From contig NZ_JAVFJK010000009.1 in NCBI RefSeq assembly GCF_030908215.1, positions 117,616 to 181,615 of the forward strand: a DNA stretch of 64,000 bases. Direction: 5' to 3'. Position numbers and translations under genes: made by a program. The DNA is from Sinomonas sp. ASV486 (lineage in GTDB: Bacteria; Actinomycetota; Actinomycetes; Actinomycetales; Micrococcaceae). The notes beneath the pieces are model-generated. The model saw only the letters and a program-made list of their open reading frames with translations. It had not been told where the DNA came from and searched no databases. This document shows, in pieces, positions 24,874 through 33,074 of the stretch (its first letter is position 1; each line of letters opens with the position of its first letter).

Positions 24874-26175
24874 TCACGCCTTCGGGTTAGGCTTGAACTC
24901 GTGGCCCAGGGCCGCGGAGACAGAGACGAAGATCCGGCTCGCGGGGTCCATGCACGACAGCTGCTTCGGCGTGTCCGGCAGGGTTGCTGACTCCGTGCAG
25001 CCGCCCGAGGGGATGTCGCTGTTGGCGAGAACGGTCACGGTCGTGTCGGAGCGCGTGTCGTAGAAGAGGCTCGTGTTGAACCCGGGGATCTCGCCCGTGT
25101 GCCCGAGCCACCCGTCGATGCAGCCCACGGCGAGGCCGTAGCCCGCCGGCCCGGGGATCGACGCGAGCCGCTCGGTTTGGGTCTTCTCGTCGAGGAGCCC
25201 CTGACCCGTCGCCATGGCCCGCCCGTACACGAGGAGGTCGGCGGCCGACGAGGTCAGCTCTCCCGCCGACCAGGCCCAGGTGGGGTTCCACGCGGTCGCG
25301 TCCTGCGGCGTCGTCTGCCCGTCGGGGAGCCCCTGGAGGGTGAGACCGGTCGCGTGCGGGGAGGGGAGCGCGCCGCTGGCGCCCGGCATCGAAGTCCCCG
25401 AGAGCTTGAGCGGTGCGATGACGTAGTTCTGGAGCGCGTCCGTGTAGGTCGTTCCCGTGACCTTCTCCATGACCTTGCCGAGCAGGAGCGTGTTCGTGTT
25501 CGAATAGTCGAACTTCGCGCCCGGCTCGAACTGGCGGGGGAGCGCGAGGCCGAGCGCGATCAGCTGATCCGGCGTCCACACCTTGTTCGGGGTGGTGAAG
25601 AGGTCGTGCTGGAACGTCGTGTCGAGGGAGTAGCTCGGGACCCCGCTCGTCATGTTCAGCAGCAGGCGGAGGGTCACCTCGTCGCCGCGGGGGACGCCCG
25701 GGACATAGCGGCTGATCGGGTCGTTGAGGGAGACCCTGCCGTCCTGGACCAGCCTGAGGACCACCGTTCCCGTGAATGTCTTGGTGACCGAGCCGATGCG
25801 CTGGTACATGTCCACCGTCATGGGCGCCCTCGTGGTCTGGTCCGCGAGGCCGAACGCCTTGATCCATGTCCCCTGTGGGCTGCGGATGGCGACGATCGCG
25901 CCCGCCGTCGAGGCCTGCGCGAGGCCATCCTGCGCGGCTTTGTCGAGGGCGGCCGCGGTCGCCGCGGGCATCGGGCCCGACGCCGCCGCAGGGAGCGTGC
26001 GCCGGATGACCGCCTGCGGGTCTGCCACGCATGCCGCTGCTGCGCTCGCGGACGACGGCGCGGTCCCGCTGCTCGCGCTGGGGTTGCTCGTGCTCGCCTG
26101 CTGCGGTGCTGCGCAGCCGCTGAGTGCGAGCACGAGTGCCCCGGCCGCCGCGCCGTAGAGCCATCCACGATCCAC
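24874..26175 (-). CDS. Serine hydrolase lipoprotein (beta-lactamase/DD-peptidase family)
   Basis: 433 residues. The signal peptide ends in a lipobox, ALVLALSGC, so the protein is anchored outside the membrane. The three penicillin-recognising motifs are present: SVTK with Ser129 and Lys132, YSN in DYSNTNTLLL, and HTG in LGHTGEIPG. This is the class C beta-lactamase/D-alanyl-D-alanine carboxypeptidase-like (S12) family. A role in cell-wall trimming or esterase activity is likely; a true beta-lactamase is possible but not shown. GAGGGGA precedes the GTG. The histidine kinase follows after 37 bp. Confidence 0.9.
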   Translation of the reverse strand: MDRGWLYGAAAGALVLALSGCAAPQQASTSNPSASSGTAPSSASAAAACVADPQAVIRRTLPAAASGPMPAATAAALDKAAQDGLAQASTAGAIVAIRSPQGTWIKAFGLADQTTRAPMTVDMYQRIGSVTKTFTGTVVLRLVQDGRVSLNDPISRYVPGVPRGDEVTLRLLLNMTSGVPSYSLDTTFQHDLFTTPNKVWTPDQLIALGLALPRQFEPGAKFDYSNTNTLLLGKVMEKVTGTTYTDALQNYVIAPLKLSGTSMPGASGALPSPHATGLTLQGLPDGQTTPQDATAWNPTWAWSAGELTSSAADLLVYGRAMATGQGLLDEKTQTERLASIPGPAGYGLAVGCIDGWLGHTGEIPGFNTSLFYDTRSDTTVTVLANSDIPSGGCTESATLPDTPKQLSCMDPASRIFVSVSAALGHEFKPNPKA

Positions 26176-26255
26176 GAAAGTGTCCCCTCTTCCGTGGGCC
26201 CGCCCGACGGCACGCCCCCATGGGCCCATCCTCTCGGACACGGGAGCACGCCACC

Positions 26256-26276
26256 ATAGACCTAGGTCTATAGACC
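26256..26276. promoter_or_regulatory. Overlapping palindromes in a divergent promoter region
   Basis: ATAGACCTAGGTCTAT (26256-26271) and GGTCTATAGACC (26265-26276) are both perfect and share a half site, giving three alternating TAGACC half sites. The element lies between the divergent lipoprotein and MFS genes. The half site matches that of the LacI operators at 13.4 and 14.7 kb but with different spacing. Confidence 0.65.
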
Positions 26277-26404
26277 ACATGGCCCTCGAGCACGTAGCGA
26301 TGCCGGATGCCCGAAAGTCCGCGGACGCCGGCCCAGAAATCCTCATCGGAAGGGGGGCCGGGTCGGCCTGACGGATCACAATGGTGAATGGGCCAGGAGG
26401 AGAC

Positions 26405-27745
26405 ATGAAGACCGTGAGCGAAAGGAGGACGGCGCGGGGGGAGCTGTCCGCGACAGGGAAGCGACGCTTTCTGATCAGGCTCGCCGCCGTGATGGTTGGC
26501 GGGATGTTCCTGGACGGGTACATCCTCGGGATCATCGGGCCGGTGGCCGCCACGATGATGGGCGATCTCCGTCTAACGTCGCTTGAGGAGGGCCTCGTCG
26601 CTGCGGCCGCGCTCCTCGGAATCCTCGTAGGGTCGCCCATCGGCGGCTACGCGGCGGACAAGTTCGGCCGCAAGCCGCTGTTCATGCTCGACATGGGGCT
26701 GTTCGTCATCGCCTCGGCGCTTCAGTTCGTCGTCGACTCGGCAGAGTGGCTGATCGTGGTGCGCTTCATGATGGGCATAGCGATCGGCGCCGAGTACTCG
26801 GTCGGCTGGCCTCTCATGTCGGAGTTCGCGCCCGCCCGGTTGAGGGGCCGGGTCCTCGGGCTGACGCTCATCGCGTGGTACTCGGGCTTCATGGCCGCGT
26901 TCGCGCTGGGCTATGTCCTGACCGAGTACACCGATCTGGGGTGGCGGACCATCCTCGGCACGAGCACCGTCATCGCAGGGGTCCTGTTCGTCAGCCGGCT
27001 CGGCCTCCCCGAGTCACCGCGGTGGCTCTGGAATGTCGGCCGCAGGGACGAGGCCCGCCTCGTCGCGCGGCGGTATCTGGAGAGCGAGGCCGACATGGCC
27101 GACGTCGAGCACGAGGACGTGCGCCCCGGCACCTTCGGCATGCTGTTCTCGCGGAAGTACTGGCGGTCGACCCTGTTCGTTTCGATGTTCTGGTTCTGCG
27201 CCGTCTCGCCGTATTTCGCGATCGCCACCTTCGCCGACAGCGTCCTGGAGAGCTACGGCCTCGGCGGGGGCCTCGCCGGCGGCGTGGGGCTCTCCGCCGT
27301 GGCCCTCTCTGGCGTGGTGCTCACGGTGTTCCTGATCGACAAGGTCGGACGGCGCGTGCTCACGGTGCCGCCGCAGTGGCTGGCCACGGTGATCCTCGCC
27401 GTCATCGGGCTCTGGGCCGGTGCGCCGCCGTTCGCAGTGCTCGCGCTGTTCTTGGTGTTCTCGTTCTTCAATGCGATGTACAACACGCTGACCGGGGTCT
27501 ACCCCGGCGAGGTCTTCCCGACTGAGATCCGGGGAATCGGTACGGGCTTCGCGGCGGCCGTGAGCCGGGTGGGCGCCGGCATCGGCACGTTCCTGCTGCC
27601 GATGTCGATGAAGAGCCTGGGCACTGGTGGCACGATGCTCATCGCTGCGGGGGTCGCCCTGCTGGGTGCAGTGCTGTCCCAGTGGCTGGCCCCCGAGACG
27701 AAGGGGAAGAGCCTCACCGAGACTGCGGCCGGCTACGGCGATTGA
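26405..27745 (+). CDS. MFS transporter, metabolite:proton symporter type
   Basis: 446 residues with 12 predicted helices. Sugar-porter-like motifs are visible: GGYAADKFGRKPLFMLD after helix 2, RFMMGIAIGAEYSVGWPLMSE, the mid-loop LPESPRWLW, and PTEIRGIGTGFAAA near helix 10. AGGAGG precedes the ATG. The next gene, convergent, is a LacI repressor, and an aldolase-family gene plus another MFS carrier follow, so uptake of a sugar acid is plausible (inference). Confidence 0.88.
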   Translation: MKTVSERRTARGELSATGKRRFLIRLAAVMVGGMFLDGYILGIIGPVAATMMGDLRLTSLEEGLVAAAALLGILVGSPIGGYAADKFGRKPLFMLDMGLFVIASALQFVVDSAEWLIVVRFMMGIAIGAEYSVGWPLMSEFAPARLRGRVLGLTLIAWYSGFMAAFALGYVLTEYTDLGWRTILGTSTVIAGVLFVSRLGLPESPRWLWNVGRRDEARLVARRYLESEADMADVEHEDVRPGTFGMLFSRKYWRSTLFVSMFWFCAVSPYFAIATFADSVLESYGLGGGLAGGVGLSAVALSGVVLTVFLIDKVGRRVLTVPPQWLATVILAVIGLWAGAPPFAVLALFLVFSFFNAMYNTLTGVYPGEVFPTEIRGIGTGFAAAVSRVGAGIGTFLLPMSMKSLGTGGTMLIAAGVALLGAVLSQWLAPETKGKSLTETAAGYGD

Positions 27746-27806
27746 GACTCGCCTGGTCAGAGGCTCGCGCTTCCCGCCGCGTGCACAGCTGGCGGTCGGC
27801 GAGCGC

Positions 27807-27834
27807 ACGACGGCGGGTGCCCACCCGCCGTCGT
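27807..27834. terminator. Intergenic palindrome copy F
   Basis: ACGACGGCGGGTG-CC-CACCCGCCGTCGT between the convergent MFS and LacI genes. The right arm ends within the LacI stop codon. Confidence 0.73.
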
Positions 27835-28901
27835 CAGGCGACTGCGGCGCCCGCACTCTCCTGAACCGGAGGCCGGCCCGTCGACGCACGGGGGATGAGC
27901 GTGGGCGCGAGGATGCGCGAGGACCCCGCCCGGTCCGCGGCACTCCGCCCGGCGACCTGGTCGAGCAGCGAGTCCACGGCGGCCACAGCGATCTCTCGGA
28001 AGGGCACGCGGACGCTCGTGAGCGGCACGGCGAGGCGGCCGACGACGGGGATGTCGTTGTAGCCCGCCACTGAGAGGTCCGCGGGTATCTGTAGCCCGGC
28101 CCGCTGGATCACCGATGTGAACCCTATTGCCGTGTTGTCGTTGACTGCGAACACGGCGGTGGGGCGGCGTTCGCCGGCCAGGAGCGCTGCGGCAGCGACC
28201 TCGCCGCTTTCCATCGAGAACGTCGAGGCATACTCGAACGAGGGGTCGGCGACGAGTCCCGCCTCTGCCAGCGCCCGCCGATACCCCTCGCGGCGGGCCA
28301 GGGCGGTCGGGGCCTCGTCCGGCCCCGCGACGATCCCGATCAGCCGGTGGCCCAGATCGATGAGGTGCCGGGTCGCGAGATAGCCGCCCAGCGCGTCGTC
28401 GCCCGTCACGCTCGGGCTCGGCCCATACGCGCGCAGCGCGAGCACATGCGGTACGCCGCCCTCCAGCAGTTCGGCGCACAGTCCTCCCCGAGTCGTGGCG
28501 GTCGTGAGGATGAGGCCGTCCACGCGTGAGGCGAGCATCGCGAGGCCGTTCTCCCGCTCGAGTCGGGCATCGCCGTAGGTCGTGGCGACGAGGGCGTGGT
28601 AGCCGCGCGCCCCGCACGCCGTCGCGATCTCCTCGTACAGCGTGGCCATGACCGTGTCCGTGAGCCGCGGGACGAGGACCCCGATGGTGTTCGTCTGCCT
28701 GCGGCGCAGGTTCGCGGCCGAGGGGTTGGGCTCGTAGCCCAGACCCTCGGCGACAGCGCGGATCCGGGCGGCGGAGTCGCTGCGGTAGAACGTGTGGTCG
28801 CGGTTCATGGCGCGAGACACCGTGGAGCGCGCAACGCCTGCCGCTGCCGCGACATCCGCGATCGTGGGCCTCGATCCAGTCCTGACGCCCTTGCCGTCCA
28901 T
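27834..28901 (-). CDS. LacI family regulator of the aldolase locus
   Basis: 355 residues. The helix-turn-helix is PTIADVAAAAGVARSTVSRAM, the hinge helix region is YEPNPSAANLRRRQTNTIGV, and the effector domain ends with AGYNDIPVVGRLAVPLTSVRVP. It is divergent from the dihydrodipicolinate-synthase-family gene, whose promoter carries GGAATCGATTCC, a likely binding site. It probably represses that gene and perhaps the flanking MFS carriers. Confidence 0.9.
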   Translation of the reverse strand: MDGKGVRTGSRPTIADVAAAAGVARSTVSRAMNRDHTFYRSDSAARIRAVAEGLGYEPNPSAANLRRRQTNTIGVLVPRLTDTVMATLYEEIATACGARGYHALVATTYGDARLERENGLAMLASRVDGLILTTATTRGGLCAELLEGGVPHVLALRAYGPSPSVTGDDALGGYLATRHLIDLGHRLIGIVAGPDEAPTALARREGYRRALAEAGLVADPSFEYASTFSMESGEVAAAALLAGERRPTAVFAVNDNTAIGFTSVIQRAGLQIPADLSVAGYNDIPVVGRLAVPLTSVRVPFREIAVAAVDSLLDQVAGRSAADRAGSSRILAPTLIPRASTGRPPVQESAGAAVA

Positions 28902-28935
28902 GCTGCCCTTCCTCGAATCCCGTGAAACGGACCCC

Positions 28936-28993
28936 TTGACGGGCTCCTGTGACTCAGCTTACCGTTGGTGCAATCGATAACGGAATCGATTCC
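28936..28993 (+). promoter_or_regulatory. Promoter and LacI-type operator of the aldolase gene
   Basis: -35 TTGACG (28936-28941), 18 bp, -10 TACCGT (28960-28965). Just downstream are GCAATCGATAAC and the perfect palindrome GGAATCGATTCC (28982-28993), both with a central CG, centred 12 bp apart across the transcription start. GAGGAG and the GTG start follow. Confidence 0.78.
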
Positions 28994-29018
28994 CTTTCCC
29001 TTCAACGAGGAGCAATCA

Positions 29019-29963
29019 GTGAGCACCATCGACCTCCGGGGCCTCGTCCCGGCCCCCGTCACCCCCTTCACCCGCGATGGCGACGTTGATGTCGACGCGA
29101 TCCAGCGCCTCGGCAGCTGGCTCGGCAGTGTTGAAGGCGTCAAGGGCCTCGTGGTCCTCGGCCACGCCGGCGAGGGGACGTTCCTCACCCAGGCGGAGCA
29201 GGCGCAGGTCATCGCTGCGTTCCGGGACTCTGTGGACGGCCGGCTGCCGATCATCGCCGGCATCACCGGAGAGGGGAACAAGGTTGCCGCCGAGGAGGCC
29301 CAGCGCGCTGTCGACGCCGGTGCTTCCGCCGGCCTCGTCTACCCCTCGCACGGCTGGCTGCGGTTCGGCTACCAGGACGGTGCGCCGCAGACCCGCTACC
29401 GCGAAATCTACGAGACGAGCGGCCTTCCGCTCATCCTCTTCCAGTACCCGGACGCCACCAAGGCCACCTACAACCTCGACACCCAGCTCGAGATCGCCGC
29501 TCAGGAGGGCGTGTTCGCCACCAAGAACGGCGTGCGCAACATGCGCCGCTGGGACACCGAGATCCCCGTGCTGCGGGCAGCGTTCCCGGAGCTGCAGGTC
29601 CTCACGTGCCATGACGAGTACCTCCTGCACACGATGTTCGACGTCGACGGCGCCCTCGTCGGCTACGGCGGTCTTGCGCCCGAGCCGCTCGTCGAGCTCA
29701 TCGCAGCGGGCAAGGCCAAGGACTACGCGAAGGCGCGCGAGATCCACGACCGCCTGCTGCCCGTGACCAAGAACGTCTACCACCGCGGCTCCCACATGGA
29801 GGGCACGGTCGCGCTCAAGGAGGGCCTCGTGGTCCGAGGCATCCTCGAGCACGCCACGGTGCGGCCCCCGCTGCTCTCGCTTGCCCCCGGCGCACACGAG
29901 GAGATCGCCCTTGCACTCGCCTCGGCGAACCTCGGTCTGGCCTCCGTGCCCGCCCACGCGTGA
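29019..29963 (+). CDS. Dihydrodipicolinate synthase family aldolase/dehydratase
   Basis: 314 residues, class I aldolase of the DapA/NanA/KdgD superfamily. The N-terminal LVPAPVTPFTRDGDVDVDAI and GHAGEGTFLTQAEQ are typical, the catalytic Tyr is in LFQYPDATKATYN, and the Schiff-base Lys is in FATKNGVRNMRRWDT. It is not true DapA: it is regulated by a LacI protein and flanked by MFS carriers, which fits sugar-acid catabolism such as 2-keto-3-deoxy acid cleavage. The GTG start has GAGGAG 6 nt upstream. Confidence 0.88.
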   Translation: MSTIDLRGLVPAPVTPFTRDGDVDVDAIQRLGSWLGSVEGVKGLVVLGHAGEGTFLTQAEQAQVIAAFRDSVDGRLPIIAGITGEGNKVAAEEAQRAVDAGASAGLVYPSHGWLRFGYQDGAPQTRYREIYETSGLPLILFQYPDATKATYNLDTQLEIAAQEGVFATKNGVRNMRRWDTEIPVLRAAFPELQVLTCHDEYLLHTMFDVDGALVGYGGLAPEPLVELIAAGKAKDYAKAREIHDRLLPVTKNVYHRGSHMEGTVALKEGLVVRGILEHATVRPPLLSLAPGAHEEIALALASANLGLASVPAHA

Positions 29964-29968
29964 CGGGT

Positions 29969-30008
29969 GAGCGTACGACGGCGGGTTCCTGCCCGCCGTC
30001 GTACGCTC
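29969..30008 (+). terminator. Intergenic palindrome copy G with compensatory pair
   Basis: Arms GAGCGTACGACGGCGGG and CCCGCCGTCGTACGCTC, 17 bp each, with a 6-nt loop TTCCTG, 5 bp after a stop codon. Where other copies have a C-G pair (GCGCACG/CGTGCGC), this copy has T-A (GCGTACG/CGTACGC), preserving the stem. Confidence 0.8.
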
Positions 30009-30132
30009 GACTTCGCAAGCCCGGCGTGACACGCCACCTTCCCGTCCGTTCGCGCACCCTGGGCGAGCGGTTCGGCGACAACGATGTCCCGACAACTCCG
30101 CGATGGTCGCGGAGGGGAGGAACCACCCCACA

Positions 30133-31506
30133 ATGACTGCTATGGCCAGCGGACAGACTTCCGCGACACAGACCGAGCTCGTCGCGAGACTCGAGCGGCT
30201 GCCGATCACCCGGCGCCTCACGATGATCCGCGTCGTCATCGGCTCCGCCACCTTCTTCGACGCGTACACGGTCCTCGCGATCGCGTTCGCGATGCCCCAG
30301 CTCGTGACCGAGTGGCACCTCAGCGCCGGTGAGGTCGGTATGATCCTCTCCGCCGGCTACCTCGGCCAGCTCTTCGGGTCACTGTTCTTCGGCAGCCTCG
30401 CCGAGCGCATCGGGCGCATGCCCACCCTGGCGATCACCATCGTGCTGTTCGTGAGCATGGACCTCGCCTGCCTGTTCGCGTGGGGCGCCTGGTCCATGAT
30501 CGTGATGCGGTTCCTCCAGGGCATCGGCACCGGCGGCGAGGTGCCGGTGGCGAGTGCGTACATCAACGAATTCGTCGGCGCCCGGCGCCGCGGCCGTTTC
30601 TTCCTCCTCTACGAGGTCATCTTCCCCGTGGGCCTCATGTTCGCCGGGATCGCGGGCTTCTTCCTCGTGCCGGTGTTCGGTTGGAAGGCCATGTTCATCG
30701 TGGGGCTCGTCCCCGCCGTCCTCACCATCCCGCTGCGCTGGCTCATGCCCGAATCGCCTCGATGGCTCGCCGCCGTGGGGCGCACGGCGAAGGCCGAGGC
30801 CGTCGTGGCCATGCTCGAGCGGGAGGCCGTCAAGGCCGGCCACACGCTCGCCGAGCCGGAGGTCCGGCCGGTCGCCCCTGTCGAGGGCCGCTCCGACTGG
30901 CGTGAGCTGTTCCGCGGCGTCTACCGCAAGCGCACCCTCATGATCTGGGGCCTGTGGGTGAGCGTGTACGTGGTCAACAACGGCCTCATCACCTGGCTGC
31001 CCACCCTCTACAAGGAGGTCTTCCATGTGCCGCTCCAGACGAGTCTGGCCTACGGCTGGGTGACTTCCAGCGTTGGCGTCGTTGCGTCCGTGATCTGCGC
31101 GCTGCTGATCGACCGCGTGGGCCGCAAGCGCTGGTACTCGGTGGCGTTCCTCGTCTCCACCGTCCCGCTAGTGGTGCTCGGGGCCCTGGGCGCGGTCTCC
31201 GCGGTCCAGGTGGTCCTCTTCGCGAGTATCGCCTACGCGATCCTGCAGACGGTCTCCTTCTCGCTGTACCTCTACTCGGCCGAGCTGTACCCGACACGGC
31301 TGCGGGCCATCGGCACGGGCTTCGGGAGCGCGTGGCTCCGTGCGGGCTCGAGTCTCGGGCCGCTGCTGGTCGCGTGGATCATGGACGGCTTCGGGATCTC
31401 GTGGGTGTTCATCGTGTTCGCCGGGATCGCGGCACTGGGCGGGCTCATCACCATCTTCTTCGCGATCGAGACGAAGGGCCGCGTCCTCGAGGAGTTGTCC
31501 CCGTGA
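30133..31506 (+). CDS. MFS transporter, sugar or acid symporter type
   Basis: 457 residues with 12 predicted helices. Family motifs are GSLFFGSLAERIGRMPTLAI, RFLQGIGTGGEVPVASAYINE, the central [13 protein letters not shown], and ELYPTRLRAIGTGFGSAWLRAGS. The ATG is chosen for the GGAGGGGAGG about 12 nt upstream; an in-frame ATG 30 nt earlier is within that purine run. It follows the aldolase-family gene after palindrome copy G and likely imports its substrate or precursor. Confidence 0.88.
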   Translation: MTAMASGQTSATQTELVARLERLPITRRLTMIRVVIGSATFFDAYTVLAIAFAMPQLVTEWHLSAGEVGMILSAGYLGQLFGSLFFGSLAERIGRMPTLAITIVLFVSMDLACLFAWGAWSMIVMRFLQGIGTGGEVPVASAYINEFVGARRRGRFFLLYEVIFPVGLMFAGIAGFFLVPVFGWKAMFIVGLVPAVLTIPLRWLMPESPRWLAAVGRTAKAEAVVAMLEREAVKAGHTLAEPEVRPVAPVEGRSDWRELFRGVYRKRTLMIWGLWVSVYVVNNGLITWLPTLYKEVFHVPLQTSLAYGWVTSSVGVVASVICALLIDRVGRKRWYSVAFLVSTVPLVVLGALGAVSAVQVVLFASIAYAILQTVSFSLYLYSAELYPTRLRAIGTGFGSAWLRAGSSLGPLLVAWIMDGFGISWVFIVFAGIAALGGLITIFFAIETKGRVLEELSP

Positions 31507-31548
31507 GGTCGATCTCCGGCTGACGCTCCCGGAGCGGCGGTGAAGCGG

Positions 31549-31576
31549 ACGACGGCGGGTTCCCACCCGCCGTCGT
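31549..31576 (+). terminator. Intergenic palindrome copy H
   Basis: ACGACGGCGGGT-TCCC-ACCCGCCGTCGT, 42 bp after the MFS stop. The loop is longer and the arms one base shorter than in most copies. Confidence 0.7.
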
Positions 31577-31896
31577 GCGCTCAGGAGCTCCGGTGATCTT
31601 GTCCTCGAAGCGATGAACCGTTCGTGCAGGGTGGGACGAAAGCCTCTGAACGCACGGCCAGACCACCGATTAGCTTGGTCCTTGGGTCAAGAATCGGCCT
31701 ACTGACGGGCTGGCGGCATGGAATGCTGGGGGCGTTCATCATGGGGGATGCCGCCAGCCTGTCGGTCACCGGCACCCATGCCGTGCTACGCATTCGAGGG
31801 GTAAAATCTGAGTCCACATGGCGCGCAGGGTGCCCATTCATCGGGTGTCGAGCGAGGTTGTGTGGCGCTACCGCAGTCGCCTGAGAGGAGGGGTCG
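31577..31896. other. Gene-free stretch with one clear -10 box
   Basis: No recognisable gene is seen. An open frame over 31624-31884 has neither a good start signal nor family resemblance. TAAAAT at 31802-31807, preceded by GGGG, is a strong -10 for the MEDS gene, giving a leader of about 80 nt. A partner -35 is not evident, so an alternative sigma factor is possible (inference). Confidence 0.4.
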
Positions 31897-32415
31897 GTGA
31901 ACGAGCGCATCCACCGGCCGCGGCGAGAGGACCGGTGGCCGGTCGGCCATCTCGGATGGGCTTTCATGGGCTTACCCGAATTCGAGGGTCGCGTCGCATC
32001 GTTTCTGGTCGAAGGACACGCCCGCGGCGAGCGCCAGGTCTTCATCGTCGACGACCCTAGGGCTGCACTCTGGCCCAAGGGCCTCGTGGAGCGGGGCGAC
32101 CTCCTGATCTTCAGCACGGCCGAGGCGTATGGCCAAGCGATGATCATCGATGCAGCTGCACAACGGGCAGCCTTCGAGAGTTCCCTGGCACAGGCCATCG
32201 AGCTCGGCTACACGGGACTTCGGATTGCGGCGGACAACACCAGCCTGACCTTGGATCCCGAGCGGCTCGAGGCGTGGATGCGCTGGGAGGAAGAGGCCGA
32301 GCTCCTGATGCAGGCTAAGCCCATCACCGGGCTGTGTGCCTTCGACCGCACGAGGAGTGATGCCGCGACAATCAAGGCTCTGATGAGCATGCACCCGGTC
32401 GCCGTTGGCTTCTAG
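31897..32415 (+). CDS. MEDS domain-containing protein
   Basis: 172 residues that are almost entirely one MEDS (methanogen/methylotroph DcmR sensory) domain: VGHLGWAFMGLPEFEGRVAS with FLVEGHARGERQVFIVDD, then LRIAADNTSLTLDPERL, MRWEEEAELLMQAKPITGLC and CAFDR. In other proteins this domain is fused to kinases or anti-sigma-antagonist modules as a small-molecule or redox sensor; here it stands alone. GAGGAGG precedes the GTG. Nothing adjacent indicates a partner. Confidence 0.82.
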   Translation: MNERIHRPRREDRWPVGHLGWAFMGLPEFEGRVASFLVEGHARGERQVFIVDDPRAALWPKGLVERGDLLIFSTAEAYGQAMIIDAAAQRAAFESSLAQAIELGYTGLRIAADNTSLTLDPERLEAWMRWEEEAELLMQAKPITGLCAFDRTRSDAATIKALMSMHPVAVGF

Positions 32416-32417
32416 GA

Positions 32418-32430
32418 CCGCCGTCGTGCG
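32418..32430. repeat. Right half of the palindrome family
   Basis: CCGCCGTCGTGCG lies 2 bp after the MEDS stop with no left arm. It resembles a decayed copy of the intergenic element. Confidence 0.45.
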
Positions 32431-32542
32431 TCCGAGCAGGCCTCGGCGACCTGCTGACGGTCCGTGTCCGCACCCTACGTTCGGCTCATGTCACCCTGTG
32501 AGGACGATTCGTCCGGTCGTGGGGATTGTCGGAGGCGGTGCG

Positions 32543-32548
32543 TAGGCT
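32543..32548 (+). promoter_or_regulatory. -10 box of the VOC gene (leaderless)
   Basis: TAGGCT lies 7 nt before the ATG at 32556, placing the predicted transcript start on the start codon. Confidence 0.42.
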
Positions 32549-32555
32549 GAGGGCC

Positions 32556-32930
32556 ATGAGGATTAAGATGTGCTCCATCCACGTGATTGACCCGGCCGCC
32601 GCGCACGTGTTCTACACGGAGACGCTCGGCTTCGACACCCTGCTTGCGATGCCCGAGGCGAACCTGTTCATCGTCTCTTCGCCCGATTCCGGTGGCGTGG
32701 GACTGCTGCTCGAACCGAGCGGAAACCCCGTCGCGGAGGCCTACCGCACGGGCGTGTACGACGCCGGCCTGCCGGCTATCGTGCTCGGCTCGCCGGACGT
32801 CCGGGCCGACTACGAGCGTCTGAGCGCGGCCGGGGTCGTGTTCCGCGGGGAGCCGACCCAGGACCCCTCGGGCGTCATGGCCGACTTCGAGGACACCTGC
32901 GGGAACCTCATCCGCCTGCATCAGGACTGA
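32556..32930 (+). CDS. VOC superfamily (glyoxalase/bleomycin-resistance-like) protein
   Basis: 124 residues with the paired beta-alpha-beta-beta-beta modules of vicinal oxygen chelate proteins: IHVIDPAAAHVFYTETLGFD at the N-terminus and the closing VMADFEDTCGNLIRLHQD with the metal-site Glu/Asn region. Members bind metals or drugs and catalyse isomerisation, extradiol cleavage or sequestration. The reaction of this one cannot be predicted. It is a single-gene unit. Confidence 0.9.
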   Translation: MRIKMCSIHVIDPAAAHVFYTETLGFDTLLAMPEANLFIVSSPDSGGVGLLLEPSGNPVAEAYRTGVYDAGLPAIVLGSPDVRADYERLSAAGVVFRGEPTQDPSGVMADFEDTCGNLIRLHQD

Positions 32931-33033
32931 CTTGGGTCTCCGCCCGGGCATCCTTGTGCGGGACGTGCGGGCAACCCACCGGTCCCATCAGGATTGAGCC
33001 CTTGGGCCCCTTCGGTGCGGCCTGGAGGGCCGA

Positions 33034-33039
33034 TAGGCT
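33034..33039 (+). promoter_or_regulatory. -10 box of the butanediol-type dehydrogenase gene
   Basis: TAGGCT, 35 nt before the start codon, gives a leader of about 29 nt that includes the GGAGGGG ribosome binding site. Confidence 0.4.
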
Positions 33040-33074
33040 GGCTCCCGAAGCCACCGACGATGGAGGGGTCCGTC

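Noticed and set aside
24887-24990. TAGGCT box 7 nt before a GTG (24901), resembling the leaderless promoter pattern
   Set aside because: It is inside the 3' end of the lipoprotein gene, and the frame behind it is a short shadow. It shows that the -10 pattern alone can occur by chance.
31624-31884. 86-codon forward ORF in the gap before the MEDS gene
   Set aside because: No ribosome binding site, no recognisable domain and mixed composition; left as a gene-free stretch.
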